From the NCBI RefSeq assembly GCF_003205875.1, contig NZ_PUBZ01000158.1, forward strand, positions 87,647 to 151,646: a stretch of DNA of 64,000 bases. The letters run 5' to 3'. Under the pieces are notes generated by a model that worked only from the letters and a program-made list of their open reading frames with translations, was not told where the DNA came from and searched no databases. Below are positions 25,395-34,386 of the stretch, piece by piece; position 1 is the first letter of the stretch; the number at the start of each line of letters is the position of its first letter. This DNA is from Herpetosiphon llansteffanensis. GTDB taxonomy: Bacteria; Chloroflexota; Chloroflexia; Chloroflexales; Herpetosiphonaceae. Made by a program: the position numbers and the translations under genes.

Positions 25395-26030
25395 TCCCTC
25401 ACCCCAACCTCGCTCCCATTCCGCTGGGAGCGGAGCTTTAACGCTCTAGTTTTGCTGCAATCCGTCGGTGCACAAGGGGATATTTTAAGATCCCCTCACC
25501 CCAACCCCTCTCCCGTGTGCGGGCGAGGGGCTTTAATGCTCTGGTGCTCCCTAATTCCTTGGTGAAAAACGGTCGGCTTCCCTCGCCCGCGTTTTCGTGG
25601 GAGCGGGGGCTGCTTACAAGGGTTGGTGTTAAGATCCCCTCACCCCAACCCCTCTCCCGTGCGCGGGGCTTTAATTCCATGGTTTTTTGCGGAATTCGTG
25701 GTAAAAATGGTGGCTCCCCCTCGCCCGCGTTTTCGTGGGAGCGAGGGCGGCTTACAAGGGGATATTTTAAGATCCCCTCTCCCGTGCGCGGGGCTTTAAT
25801 TCCATGGTTTTTTGCGGAATTCGTGGTAAAAATGGCGGCTCCCCCTCGCCCACGCACGGGCGAGGGGCTTTAATGCTCTGGTGCTCCCTAATTCCTTGGT
25901 GAAAAACGGTCGGCTCCCCCTCGCCCGCGTTTTCGTGGGAGAGGGGGCTGGGGGGTGAGGGAATGCTCCATACCACCATCAATTGTTAAAAACCTACTCT
26001 TGAAAGGAGAGAGGCTGGGGGTGAGGGAAC
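25395..26030. repeat. Cluster of CCCTCACCCCAACCCCTCTCCC-type repeats
   Basis: A gene-free block made of about four imperfect copies of a unit that begins GATCCCCTCACCCCAACC and contains hairpin-forming CCCCTCGCCCGCG and CGTGGGAGCGAGGG segments. Unit starts lie at 25489, 25633 and 25771 (spacing 144 and 138). The last copies are truncated or inverted. The same family, in a more regular 145-bp form, fills 63686-64000. Short frames inside the block are repeat-derived and not genes. It sits directly upstream of the hydrogenase-like operon. Confidence 0.85.
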
Positions 26031-26046
26031 GCTTCACTAGTTCAGA

Positions 26047-27441
26047 TTAAATCCGCTGGAGTTGTTGCAGTTGATGCCAGCCATTCCAGCCGTCGGCCAT
26101 CTCAAGCATTGGCTGGCTAAAATGAGGTTTGAGCACGCTCATGGCAATCGGCGAACGCCCACCAGCCTGACAATGCACAATCAAGGGTTGATTTTGGGGA
26201 ATTTCGGCCATGCGCTTGCTCAATTCATTTAATGGAATATTAACCGCCTTGGCTCCATGGCCATTGGCATATTCCTCTGGCGTGCGCACATCGAGCACAA
26301 ATACCCGTTCAAGCTGATCGACGAGGCTGGCTGCTGGCAAGCGTTGATAGCTCTGGCTGGGGTGGGTTGCGAGCCATTCGGCTAAAACATCTGGCGCAAT
26401 ATAGCCAACAATTTGATCAATCCCGATCATGCTGAGGTCGGTTTGGGCTGTTTTCGCTTCTGCTTCTGTGCCGATCAAGATGAGCTTGCTCTCAACTGGC
26501 ACAAACCAACCAGCCCAGCGATTGAGCATCGCTCCGCTGCTGAGGCTGAGCGCGCCTGGAATGCTGGCTTTGGCAAAATCATTGCCTGAGCGTAAATCAA
26601 CGATCAGGGCGGAATCTTGGTTGATTTCGCTAATGCTCAAGGCTGGCAAGGTTTGGGGCCGTGGCTCTGTGCCATCACGATTGATGCGCTTCATTGCTGC
26701 AAAATAGGGTGGTGGCGTTGGCTGGCCATCAAGCACCGTCGCCACAAATTCATGCTCATTCTGCTGTTTCAAGGCCCAATTGACCTGCTTTTCGTAGCCT
26801 AAGGTGCTTTGCGGCACGGCTCCCAAGGCTTTGCCGCACGGGCTGCCAGCACCATGGCCCGGCCAAACTTGCAGAAAATCGGGCAACTGTTTGATTCGTT
26901 GCAATGATGTGAACAAATCGTGGGCCGCAGCTTGGCTGGCTCCTTGAACACCAGCCGATTTTTCGAGCAAATCGGGGCGGCCAACATCGCCAACAAACAA
27001 CAGGTCGCCAGTGAAAATGCCCATTGGCTGATCACTGACTGGCGTATCGGTCAGCAGAAAAATCACATGTTCTGGGGTATGCCCAGGTGTGTGCAATACC
27101 TCAAGCTTGAGATTGCCAACCATCCAGCTATCGCCATCGTTAATTAATTGAATGTTGGGGTCGTTGTTGGCATAGGCATACTGCCATTCTGCTGGGCCTG
27201 CCGCCGAAAGATAGAGGGTTGCGCCCGTTATTTGGGCTAGTTCGCGGCTGCCTGAGACAAAATCGGCGTGAATATGGGTTTCGGTAATCGCCGTGATGCG
27301 TAGGCCAGCAGCCTTGGCAGCATTCAAATACACAGCACTATCACGGTTGGGATCGATGATTAAACCTTCGCCAGTTTTTTGGCAACCAACTAAATAACTT
27401 GCCTGAGCCAATCCATCGTGATATAAGCGTTGAAAAAACAT
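26047..27441 (-). CDS. Persulfide dioxygenase-like metallo-beta-lactamase fused to two rhodanese domains
   Basis: 464 residues from ATG 27441, seven bases after GGAGG. The metallo-hydrolase domain (about 1-255) has TETHIHADF (54-61), LHTPGHTPEHV, FTGDLLFVGDVGRPDL and WPGHGAGSPCG, the ETHE1 glyoxalase-II-like iron site. A first rhodanese-like domain (about 270-355) lacks the active Cys. The second (about 370-464) has LIVHCQAGGRSP with the sulfur-carrying Cys. Such fusions oxidise protein- or glutathione-bound sulfane sulfur to sulfite and pass sulfur on. Part of sulfide detoxification, by family knowledge. It is monocistronic on the minus strand. Confidence 0.9.
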   Translation of the reverse strand: MFFQRLYHDGLAQASYLVGCQKTGEGLIIDPNRDSAVYLNAAKAAGLRITAITETHIHADFVSGSRELAQITGATLYLSAAGPAEWQYAYANNDPNIQLINDGDSWMVGNLKLEVLHTPGHTPEHVIFLLTDTPVSDQPMGIFTGDLLFVGDVGRPDLLEKSAGVQGASQAAAHDLFTSLQRIKQLPDFLQVWPGHGAGSPCGKALGAVPQSTLGYEKQVNWALKQQNEHEFVATVLDGQPTPPPYFAAMKRINRDGTEPRPQTLPALSISEINQDSALIVDLRSGNDFAKASIPGALSLSSGAMLNRWAGWFVPVESKLILIGTEAEAKTAQTDLSMIGIDQIVGYIAPDVLAEWLATHPSQSYQRLPAASLVDQLERVFVLDVRTPEEYANGHGAKAVNIPLNELSKRMAEIPQNQPLIVHCQAGGRSPIAMSVLKPHFSQPMLEMADGWNGWHQLQQLQRI

Positions 27442-27770
27442 TGCCAATCCTCCATTGCTAGTAACTATTGCTGCGGTTCTAGCTCTTGTGGTTTGGAAGC
27501 CTAAAAAACAGTGGTTGAAGCCAAAATCCAAGTGATTGTGGGACGGGATATTGGCGATAATTGCAGGTAAAAACATCAGCGCAGAGGGAGATTGGGGCGG
27601 TGGCTAGGCAGAACACCCTCGGCGTTGAAAGTGCTTTTGGTTTTTGATGTGGGTCATCACAAGCCATCCATACTTGCTGGCAACACTATGCACTGTGCTG
27701 TTGCCGATGTCAATAGTCCAGCAGTCATCGAGTAGCGGATTGTTGGCTACGATTGAAAGAAGGAGCATCT

Positions 27771-27842
27771 ATGCATACGATTCTTGTATTTGGCAATGTT
27801 CGCTCCGGTCGCCAATGGTTTTTACCAACTATTTTTGGCTAG
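27771..27842 (+). CDS. Possible 23-codon small ORF or leader peptide
   Basis: A 23-residue frame (MHTILVFGNVRSGRQWFLPT...) with a textbook ribosome site, GAAGGAG, about five bases before the ATG, in the 361-bp gap before the large lipoprotein gene. It ends 95 bases before that gene. It could be a translated small protein or a leader peptide; it may equally be chance. No other feature was seen in 27442-27937. Confidence 0.3.
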   Translation: MHTILVFGNVRSGRQWFLPTIFG

Positions 27843-27937
27843 CTACAGCTCATTGGTGTATCAGCTCGCTATCATTGTTGGGCAATTGGCAAGCTACTAC
27901 AGTGGCTATGAACCAATTTACTGCTTGAGGGTTAGAG

Positions 27938-30142
27938 ATGCAGCTTGTGCGAATATGCGTGCTTGGAATGTTGCTTGTTGGCTTGATTGCCTGTGCCGCG
28001 CCTGCTACCAGCATTCCACCCCCTGCAACAATCAGTCCGTCGGTAGTGCCAACGACCGTAGTCCAAGCCCCAAAAACCGCCATCCCAACGCTTGCTGCTA
28101 CTCCAACGAGCAGCATAACCGCCGATTCTTTACTTGGGGCGCATGCCATTGATTATTGTGAGCCGCTTGCGCCAACTCGTGGCTGTGGCAAACCCTTAGC
28201 CTTGCAAATTGCCGATTATCTCCAGCGTCATCCTGCCGATCCGCAAGCGCTGGCGTTGTGGCGGCACATTATCGCTATCGGCCAACCTACCCAAGAAATT
28301 GGAGCCGATGACCCACAGCAGATGGACATAACATGGGCTTATGATGCTTGGGCCGAGGCTGAATTTTTGGCGCTTAATCTGCCCAGCACACTGGCGGCCA
28401 GCCCCACAGCAGCGATCGAAATTGGCCAACTCACGATTATACCAACCAATTTCGATGGCGATCTAACCCAAGATTATCTGCTTCATTCCACGCTGCTTCG
28501 TAACCATACGCGGCTTGGAAAATTACGCTTGATGCGCTGGCAGCATAATCGCTGGGTTGGCGAGCATGTGGTGGGCTACGACAACGATACTGGGGCGCAG
28601 GTGAACCTTGGCGATGTTACTGGCGATGCTCAGCCGGAATTATTTGTGCGCTCATGGCGCTGTGGCTCTGCTTGCTCAGGTGATTTGAATGGCTGGACGT
28701 GGCGCGATGGCAGGCCAGTACGCTTGTTTCCTGAGTGGGCCGATACCACTGAGTTGCAGGTAATCCAGACCGAGCCAACGCTGAGCATCGCCAGTCCAGA
28801 TGCGGTCTATCGCTTTGATGGCCAGTATCTCAGCCCTGCCGAACTGGCGCTGCCAACGGGCAAATTCTCGAATACGCTGGGAACGCAGATGCGCTATGCC
28901 CATGGCTTGTTGCTGCTTGGCCGCTTTGATGAAGCCATTACGTGGCTCGAACGTGCTGCGAATCAGGCCGATGGTAGCGCCTATTTTGGCTATAAAATGA
29001 CCTTGAAGGATGCTCGGCCTGTTGCTTTATTTCGAATTGGCGCAATTCAGCTGCTTAAGCGCGATCTGCCAGCGGCCCAAGCAACATGGAAGCACATCGT
29101 TGAGCGTTTTCCGCGCTCGCTGGTGGCTGCAGCAGTGCAAAAATTTAACCTTAGCAGTTTCGATGGCTCGCTGGCCCAATGGTGTCAGTTGCTCGATACT
29201 GAACGCCCATTGATTATGGAAGACTATCGGCGCAGCTGGCTTGATGGGTTTGCCCTGAATGAGTTTGATTGGCTTCCATTGTGTCATCCCCGCTTGCTTT
29301 TGCCGCTCCACGAATGGACGCAGACCACGCCGCTTGATCAACAATTTGCCAGCTTGGGCTTACCTTGGCAAGAACTAAGCAGCGCCTACGATTTAAACGG
29401 CGATGGCCTGAATGATCCGTTGGGGATTGTCGATTGGCTGGGGATGTACACTCCATGGGCGATGCTTTCGACTGCTGCTGGCTATCAGCCGCTGTATGTG
29501 TTGCAGCCGTGGAGTAGCGCCACCAACCTCTCAACGTTAACCGATTCCTATTTACCGTTCGACCAACTACATCCAGCTTCCATTACCGATCTTGATGCCA
29601 ATGGTGCGCCTGAATGGCTGTTTGATCAAGGGCAAAACTCCTATCTGGCGGCATGGGTTGGTGATCGCTTTTGGCAGAATGTTGTATCGCCGAATCAAGC
29701 AACCAGTGCTTTTAGCGCCACGCTTAGCCTTGCGCCGCAACCTGATGCAACCCAGCATGTGATTGCGCACCTGTTGCCTGATAGCCTTGGCAACCAACCA
29801 GTGCCGAGCCAAATCGAATATGGCTTGAGCGCTGGTAGATTCCAGCAGTTGTTGCCAGCAAGGCTTGATATGCGTAGCAGCTACGATTATGGTTACAGTA
29901 TTCCAACAATTGAAGCCAGTTATCAAGCGTTATTTGAGCGCAATGATCCGGCTTTGGTGCTGGCGATGTTGGCTGAGCTTGTCCAACCGCCGCCCAATCA
30001 ATGGGCGCAACACGAAGCAATGGTCTTGAAAGCGCTGGCTTTGGAGTATAACGGGCAGGTTGCTGAGGCGCGGCAATTGCTTGATTTGGTGGCCAATGCG
30101 CCCGAAGCTACTGGCTGGTCGCGGTTTGCTCAGCAACGTTAA
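27938..30142 (+). CDS. Large lipoprotein with FG-GAP-like and TPR-like segments
   Basis: 734 residues. A signal peptide ends in the lipobox VGLIACAA (Cys about 19), then a Pro/Thr linker. Three calcium-loop or FG-GAP-type segments are seen: TNFDGDLTQDYLL, SAYDLNGDGLNDPLG and DLDANGAPEWLF. Two helical repeat regions resemble TPRs (GLLLLGRFDEAITWLERAANQ, and the C-terminal ALEYNGQVAEARQLLDLV). This combination suggests a surface-bound scaffold or sensor; no enzyme motif is visible. A hairpin terminator at 30165-30194 follows. Confidence 0.72.
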   Translation: MQLVRICVLGMLLVGLIACAAPATSIPPPATISPSVVPTTVVQAPKTAIPTLAATPTSSITADSLLGAHAIDYCEPLAPTRGCGKPLALQIADYLQRHPADPQALALWRHIIAIGQPTQEIGADDPQQMDITWAYDAWAEAEFLALNLPSTLAASPTAAIEIGQLTIIPTNFDGDLTQDYLLHSTLLRNHTRLGKLRLMRWQHNRWVGEHVVGYDNDTGAQVNLGDVTGDAQPELFVRSWRCGSACSGDLNGWTWRDGRPVRLFPEWADTTELQVIQTEPTLSIASPDAVYRFDGQYLSPAELALPTGKFSNTLGTQMRYAHGLLLLGRFDEAITWLERAANQADGSAYFGYKMTLKDARPVALFRIGAIQLLKRDLPAAQATWKHIVERFPRSLVAAAVQKFNLSSFDGSLAQWCQLLDTERPLIMEDYRRSWLDGFALNEFDWLPLCHPRLLLPLHEWTQTTPLDQQFASLGLPWQELSSAYDLNGDGLNDPLGIVDWLGMYTPWAMLSTAAGYQPLYVLQPWSSATNLSTLTDSYLPFDQLHPASITDLDANGAPEWLFDQGQNSYLAAWVGDRFWQNVVSPNQATSAFSATLSLAPQPDATQHVIAHLLPDSLGNQPVPSQIEYGLSAGRFQQLLPARLDMRSSYDYGYSIPTIEASYQALFERNDPALVLAMLAELVQPPPNQWAQHEAMVLKALALEYNGQVAEARQLLDLVANAPEATGWSRFAQQR

Positions 30143-30164
30143 TTGCTGCTTGCATTAAATGCTT

Positions 30165-30194
30165 GAAGCCTGCTGATTCAAATCAACAGGCTTC
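30165..30194 (+). terminator. Hairpin terminator after the large lipoprotein gene
   Basis: GAAGCCTG (30165-30172) pairs with CAGGCTTC (30187-30194), with an inner TGATT/AATCA stem. Confidence 0.75.
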
Positions 30195-30276
30195 TGGTTG
30201 GTTTAGCCAGCAAGCAGCTCGCCTTTTGGCTAGCCACAGGGGTAATGCACAATGGCTGCACTTTTTGCGCTTCTGC

Positions 30277-30282
30277 TATACT
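30277..30282 (+). promoter_or_regulatory. -10 box giving a probable leaderless transcript
   Basis: TATACT ends seven bases before the ATG at 30290, so transcription would start at or next to the A of the start codon. No ribosome site is present upstream. Confidence 0.45.
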
Positions 30283-30289
30283 TGCTCGC

Positions 30290-31132
30290 ATGGACGATCC
30301 ACATCAATTAGCAACCTATCTACATGCATGGAATCTTGCCGAACCGCAGCTTCTCGATCACACTGCAACCAGCAGCCTCTATACTGTGAGTCATGGGGGT
30401 GAGACATGCGTGCTTAAACTCCTGAATGCGCAAGAAACTGATGAGCAGCGTGGTGCTTTGGCGTTGCATTTGTTTCAGGGAAATGGTGCTGTTCGGCTGC
30501 TTCGGGCTGATGCCCATGCCCAATTACTCGAATATGCAGCAGGAGCCGAGCTTGTCACGTTGGTCGAATCGGGTGCTGATGCAGAGGCCACATGCATTAT
30601 TGCCGAGGTCATTACGCGCTTACATGCAGTTCCTCAGCCCCTCGCAATGAGCGGATTAATGCCGCTTGATCGCTGGTTTGCGGCGTTATTTCGCCAAGCA
30701 GCAACCGACAAGAAAGCTGGAATCGCATCGATCTATGTGCGCGGGGCTGCACGAGCAACACAATTATTTGCTGACTCGCATGAGCAACGGATTCTCCACG
30801 GCGATATTCATCACCGCAATATTCGCAATTCAGCCCGCGGCTGGCTTGCCTTCGATCCGAAGGGCCTTGTGGGCGAACGAGCCTACGAGTGCGCCAATAC
30901 CCTGTGTAATCCGGTAATTCCTCAGCTCGTCCATAACGAGCAGCGATTACTCAGCACCGCCACTATTCTTGCAGATAGGCTTACGCTTGATCGATCGCGC
31001 ATTCTTGCATGGACGTATGCCTATGCTTGCCTCAACGCAAGTTGGTGGCTTGCGAATGATAGCGTTCAGGCGGTCAAATTTGTTGATTGGTCGCTTGCAA
31101 TCGCCCAGCGCATCGAACCTCATCTCGACTAA
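30290..31132 (+). CDS. Aminoglycoside/streptomycin 6-kinase-like phosphotransferase
   Basis: 280 residues. The C-terminal half has the kinase-like active site: ILHGDIHHRNIRNSARGWLAFDPKGLVGE (about 178-206), where H-G-D-x-H-x-x-N is the catalytic loop and DPKG the metal site. GERAYECANTLCNP follows. This is the StrB/APH(6) arrangement. The N-terminal lobe has the GETCVLKLL strand with the ATP-binding Lys. A drug target is possible, but family members also phosphorylate other small molecules. ATG 30290 rather than an earlier ATG at 30245 is chosen for the -10 box just upstream. Confidence 0.82.
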   Translation: MDDPHQLATYLHAWNLAEPQLLDHTATSSLYTVSHGGETCVLKLLNAQETDEQRGALALHLFQGNGAVRLLRADAHAQLLEYAAGAELVTLVESGADAEATCIIAEVITRLHAVPQPLAMSGLMPLDRWFAALFRQAATDKKAGIASIYVRGAARATQLFADSHEQRILHGDIHHRNIRNSARGWLAFDPKGLVGERAYECANTLCNPVIPQLVHNEQRLLSTATILADRLTLDRSRILAWTYAYACLNASWWLANDSVQAVKFVDWSLAIAQRIEPHLD

Positions 31133-31312
31133 ATGCATATTTCATCAGCTCCAAATCCTCTTGTCAGCTCAGGATTATGGATTCGAGTCGTTCCAAATCC
31201 GTGCATTTGTGGTTGCGGATGCTGTGATTGATCAAACGCGGAGGCAATTTGGCTTACGCACAAAAGACACTCCGCGTCGACAGGATGTGCTCTGGCCTAA
31301 GAACCTATCGAT
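31133..31312. other. Gene-free spacer between convergent genes
   Basis: 180 bases between the kinase stop and the LLM oxidoreductase stop. A frame (QDYGFESFQIRAFVVADAVIDQT...) runs through it but has no start or ribosome site. No terminator-like hairpin was recognised. Confidence 0.3.
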
Positions 31313-32344
31313 TTAGCCAGCAAGCAGCTCGCGAACCATCGGAATCACCTTGGTGCCGTACAACTCGACGGCCCGCATGCGTGCGCTCATCGATTGAGCA
31401 CCAGAGGTATAGACAAGATCGAAGCGGCCAACGCCGAGCGATGCGATTGTGCGAGCTATCTTGCGGGCTACTGTTTCCGGCGACCCAATATAGAGCGAGC
31501 CTGTATCGCGTTCACGCTCATACTCGGCCTTGCTTGATGGTGGCCAGCCCCGATCTGCACCAATCCGATCGCGGATGACGCGGGCATATGGCCAGTAGGC
31601 ATTCCATGCCTCCTCATCCGTATCGGCGATAAACCCTGGCGAGTGGATGCCAATTGGATGGGCGGTGGTGCCAAACTCGGCAGCCGAGCGCCGATACAAC
31701 TCCATGTAGGGCGCGAACCGCTCTGGTGCACCGCCAATGATGGCCAGCATCAGCGGAAACCCATAGTGTGCTGTGCGCACGATCGACTCTGGCGTGCCGC
31801 CAACCCCGACCCACGTTCGAAGGTTGCCCGACTCGGTTTTGGGAAATACATCTGCGTTGACCAGCGACGCACGCGTCGTGCCGCTCCAAGTAACTGGCTG
31901 CTCGTTAAGCAGCGCTGCAAACAAGGCGATTTTTTCTTCAAACAACACATTGTAGTCACGTAAATCGTAGCCGAACAGCGGAAACGATTCGGTGAACGAC
32001 CCGCGTCCGAGGATAACCTCGGCCCGCCCGTTTGAAAGCGCATCCACAGTTGCAAAACGCTGGAAGACCCGCACTGGGTCGTCGGAACTCAGGACGGTTA
32101 CACCTGAGGCGAGTTTAATCCGGTTGGTTCGCGTGGCGATTCCAGCCAGCACGGTCTCTGGAGTCGAGATTGCATATTCCTTGCGGTGGTGCTCGCCAAG
32201 GGCGATGACATCAACTCCGATCTGGTCTGCGAGCACAGCCTCGTCGAAGACTTGGCGAATCGCCCGCGCGTAGGAAACGGGAGTACCAGCATCGTCTGTC
32301 GGCACATCGCCGAAAGTGTCTAAGCCAAAAATAATATCAGTCAT
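31313..32344 (-). CDS. LLM-class flavin-dependent oxidoreductase
   Basis: 343 residues, a luciferase-like TIM barrel binding FMN/F420. Features of the family: FGLDTFGDVP at the N-terminus, IGVDVIALGEHHRKEYAISTPETVLAGIA, LASGVTVLSSDDPVRVFQRFATVDALSNGRAEVILGRGSF, and GSPETVARKIARTI toward the end. It probably hydroxylates or oxidises a small aromatic or sulfur compound; the substrate is unknown. Start with GAGGT nine bases upstream. It belongs to the MarR-regulated cluster, downstream of two operator-like sites. Confidence 0.9.
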   Translation of the reverse strand: MTDIIFGLDTFGDVPTDDAGTPVSYARAIRQVFDEAVLADQIGVDVIALGEHHRKEYAISTPETVLAGIATRTNRIKLASGVTVLSSDDPVRVFQRFATVDALSNGRAEVILGRGSFTESFPLFGYDLRDYNVLFEEKIALFAALLNEQPVTWSGTTRASLVNADVFPKTESGNLRTWVGVGGTPESIVRTAHYGFPLMLAIIGGAPERFAPYMELYRRSAAEFGTTAHPIGIHSPGFIADTDEEAWNAYWPYARVIRDRIGADRGWPPSSKAEYERERDTGSLYIGSPETVARKIARTIASLGVGRFDLVYTSGAQSMSARMRAVELYGTKVIPMVRELLAG

Positions 32345-32536
32345 AAAAAAAACCTCGTGAAAAGGGTCGGGGCACTGTGTGGTGCGTCTAGATTAAGCAG
32401 AGCGATCGGCAGCAATGAAGCGCGATCGATCTTGATTCGTTGATTCGGATGGTTGGTGGGCTGCCCATTGTGATTGCACGCAGCAGCGTGAGTCCAAGCG
32501 TTACCTTGCGGTATCACCAACTGCTGCTGCTAATTC

Positions 32537-32550
32537 GTTTATACGTAAAC
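32537..32550. promoter_or_regulatory. MarR-type operator, site 1
   Basis: GTTTA-TACG-TAAAC, perfect 5-bp arms, about 193 bases before the LLM oxidoreductase start. On the minus strand it contains TATAAA, which may be a second -10. Confidence 0.55.
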
Positions 32551-32640
32551 TATCAGCGTAAAAAAACGGGTTGCACTGCGATTAGGATGAATGTTGTTTC
32601 CCGCTGATCGTTCCTTCCTCACCTTCGTGTTCTGTATTTA

Positions 32641-32674
32641 GTTTAAGTATAAACCATTTCACTGAAATTAGCAA
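32641..32674 (-). promoter_or_regulatory. Promoter with overlapping MarR-type operator, site 2
   Basis: On the minus strand TTGCTA (32669-32674), a 17-base spacer and TATACT (32646-32651) form a promoter reading toward the LLM oxidoreductase. GTTTA-AGTA-TAAAC (32641-32654) lies over the -10. The remaining intergenic DNA 32345-32721 shows nothing else clear. Confidence 0.6.
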
Positions 32675-32721
32675 CTATGTAGGAGCCAGTAGGCCAGCAT
32701 TTATAAAAATAATCCATGATT

Positions 32722-33861
32722 CTAGGGCAAACCAAGCACTGTCATTAGCTCGCTGGCAGCAGCAGCGCCCGCCCGATTAGCGCCAATCGTTGAGGCGGAG
32801 GGGCCATAGCCTACCAGATGCACGCGGGGATTGTTTGCGACCTGGGTTGCCAGCCGTCCAGTCATGGTAATGCCGCCGCTTGGCTCGCGTACCATGAGTG
32901 GCGCGAGGTGGTCGAGTGCATTGCGAAAGCCGGTGCACCACAGGATAACATCGACGCGCTGATAGCTACCGTCCGACCAGCGCACACCATCAGCTTCGAT
33001 CTGCGCAAACATAGGCCGTCGTTTCAGCACCCCGCGAGTCTGCATTGCCTCGATCGCTGGGGTAAGCGCAAGACCTGTGACCGAGACTACCGATGTGGGC
33101 GGCAGGCCACGCCGCACCCGATCTTCAACCATTGCCACCGCCGCTCGTCCGCGTTCCTCGGTAAACGGGCCAGTAAAAAATTCCGGCGGGCGGCGTGTGA
33201 CCCATGTGGTTGTTGTAACCTGCGAAATCTGGTCAAGCAACTGGATTGCAGAAATACCACCGCCGACGATAAGCACATGCTGACCGATAAACTCCTCAGC
33301 TGTCTGGTAGTCTCTGGTGTGTAGTTGGCGACCTTGGAAGCGTTCAGCGCCAGGATACTCAGGGATGAAGGGTTGTTCCCATGTACCTGTGGCGTTGATC
33401 AGCCCGCGTGCTGACCAAACACCGCGATCGGTCTCAATGCGGAAGCGCTCGTCGCGTGTGCAAACCAACGCGACCTGGACAGGCCGATAGACTGGGAGTT
33501 GAAACCTGCGCTCGTAGGCAGCGAAGTATTGGGGCACGGCCACGCGTGCTGTCACCTCGGAGCTATTTGGATCAACCACCTCGGCAAAGCCCATCCCTGG
33601 TAAGTCGTGAATCCGGTTGACGGTACTCAACGTCAACGATTCCCAGCGATCTTGCCATGCTCCGCCCGGCGCTGGTGCTTGATCAAGCACCACAAAACCA
33701 CGATGCGGTGCTAAGCCACGCCGTTTAAGATGATACGCTGACGAGAGGCCAGCTTGGCCAGCGCCGATCACAACAATCTCGGTCTTGATTGTGGTCAAAG
33801 ATGCTGCTACTGGTTGGGTTGGCTGCTGGTTATTGCTGTTGTTCATAGTGCTTATGCTCAT
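32722..33861 (-). CDS. FAD-dependent monooxygenase (CzcO/flavin-containing monooxygenase type)
   Basis: 379 residues. FAD-binding motif EIVVIGAGQAGLSSAYHLKRRG (about 29-50), then a second Rossmann site for NADPH, HVLIVGGGISAIQLL (about 192-206), and a conserved WCTGFRNALDHL near the C-terminus. This is the class B monooxygenase layout, adding oxygen to a small organic substrate. It lies 65 bases after marR on the same strand and probably shares its transcript. The start lacks a strong ribosome site; a second Met (33846) is an alternative. Confidence 0.88.
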   Translation of the reverse strand: MSISTMNNSNNQQPTQPVAASLTTIKTEIVVIGAGQAGLSSAYHLKRRGLAPHRGFVVLDQAPAPGGAWQDRWESLTLSTVNRIHDLPGMGFAEVVDPNSSEVTARVAVPQYFAAYERRFQLPVYRPVQVALVCTRDERFRIETDRGVWSARGLINATGTWEQPFIPEYPGAERFQGRQLHTRDYQTAEEFIGQHVLIVGGGISAIQLLDQISQVTTTTWVTRRPPEFFTGPFTEERGRAAVAMVEDRVRRGLPPTSVVSVTGLALTPAIEAMQTRGVLKRRPMFAQIEADGVRWSDGSYQRVDVILWCTGFRNALDHLAPLMVREPSGGITMTGRLATQVANNPRVHLVGYGPSASTIGANRAGAAAASELMTVLGLP

Positions 33862-33926
33862 CCAAGAATTCGATCAGCGGCTCTCACTGGCGCTGCAACA
33901 CACAGGGAATGCGTTGGATTAAAAAA

Positions 33927-34364
33927 TTACCCTGATCTGAGGGCATGCTTGAAGCGGCGCAGCAAATCATGCAAGCTGCTACCATCCTCTGGCGAGAGCA
34001 CTGCCATGCACTCGGCAATTAGCGCCTCATGCTCGGGAACAACCTGCGTCGCCAGCGTCGTGCCATGGGCTGTTAGGCTGACAAGATGGGCACGGCCATC
34101 ATCGGGGTGCGGTTGGCGCGTGACGAGGCCAGCATGTTCCATGCGATTAAGTAGGCCAACAATGTTGCCTTTAGTCACCAACAGGCGATCGGCGAGCGCT
34201 TGCTGGACAAGCCCCGGCGTTCGGAAGAGCTGGGCCAAAACATCAAATTGGGCTGGTGTCAGGTTATAGCTTGCAAGCTGGGCTGTTAGGCGCTTGTTCA
34301 TCGCCGCCATCACCCGATGGAGATGCAGCCAAGTGCGTACTTCCTGACTCAAACGAGGTGGCAT
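33927..34364 (-). CDS. MarR-family transcriptional regulator
   Basis: 145 residues, winged helix-turn-helix. QFDVLAQLFRTPGLVQQALADRLLVTKGNIVGLLNRMEHAGLVTRQPHPDDGRAHLVSLTAHG carries the recognition helix and the wing with the D-x-R signature. MarR repressors release DNA when a small ligand binds. Its own promoter (34392-34419) carries a GTTTA-type operator that also stands before the LLM oxidoreductase. It is therefore the probable repressor of the three-gene oxidoreductase cluster. Confidence 0.9.
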   Translation of the reverse strand: MPPRLSQEVRTWLHLHRVMAAMNKRLTAQLASYNLTPAQFDVLAQLFRTPGLVQQALADRLLVTKGNIVGLLNRMEHAGLVTRQPHPDDGRAHLVSLTAHGTTLATQVVPEHEALIAECMAVLSPEDGSSLHDLLRRFKHALRSG

Positions 34365-34386
34365 AGAGCCGTCCTTCCTAAATATA

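Noticed and set aside
25438..25982. Open frames of 70-140 residues within the repeat cluster
   Set aside because: They run through the GC-rich repeat units on both strands and recur at other copies; no ribosome sites.
31178..31230. tRNA-like sequence (GGATTCGAGTC...)
   Set aside because: No cloverleaf can be built around the T-loop-like bases.
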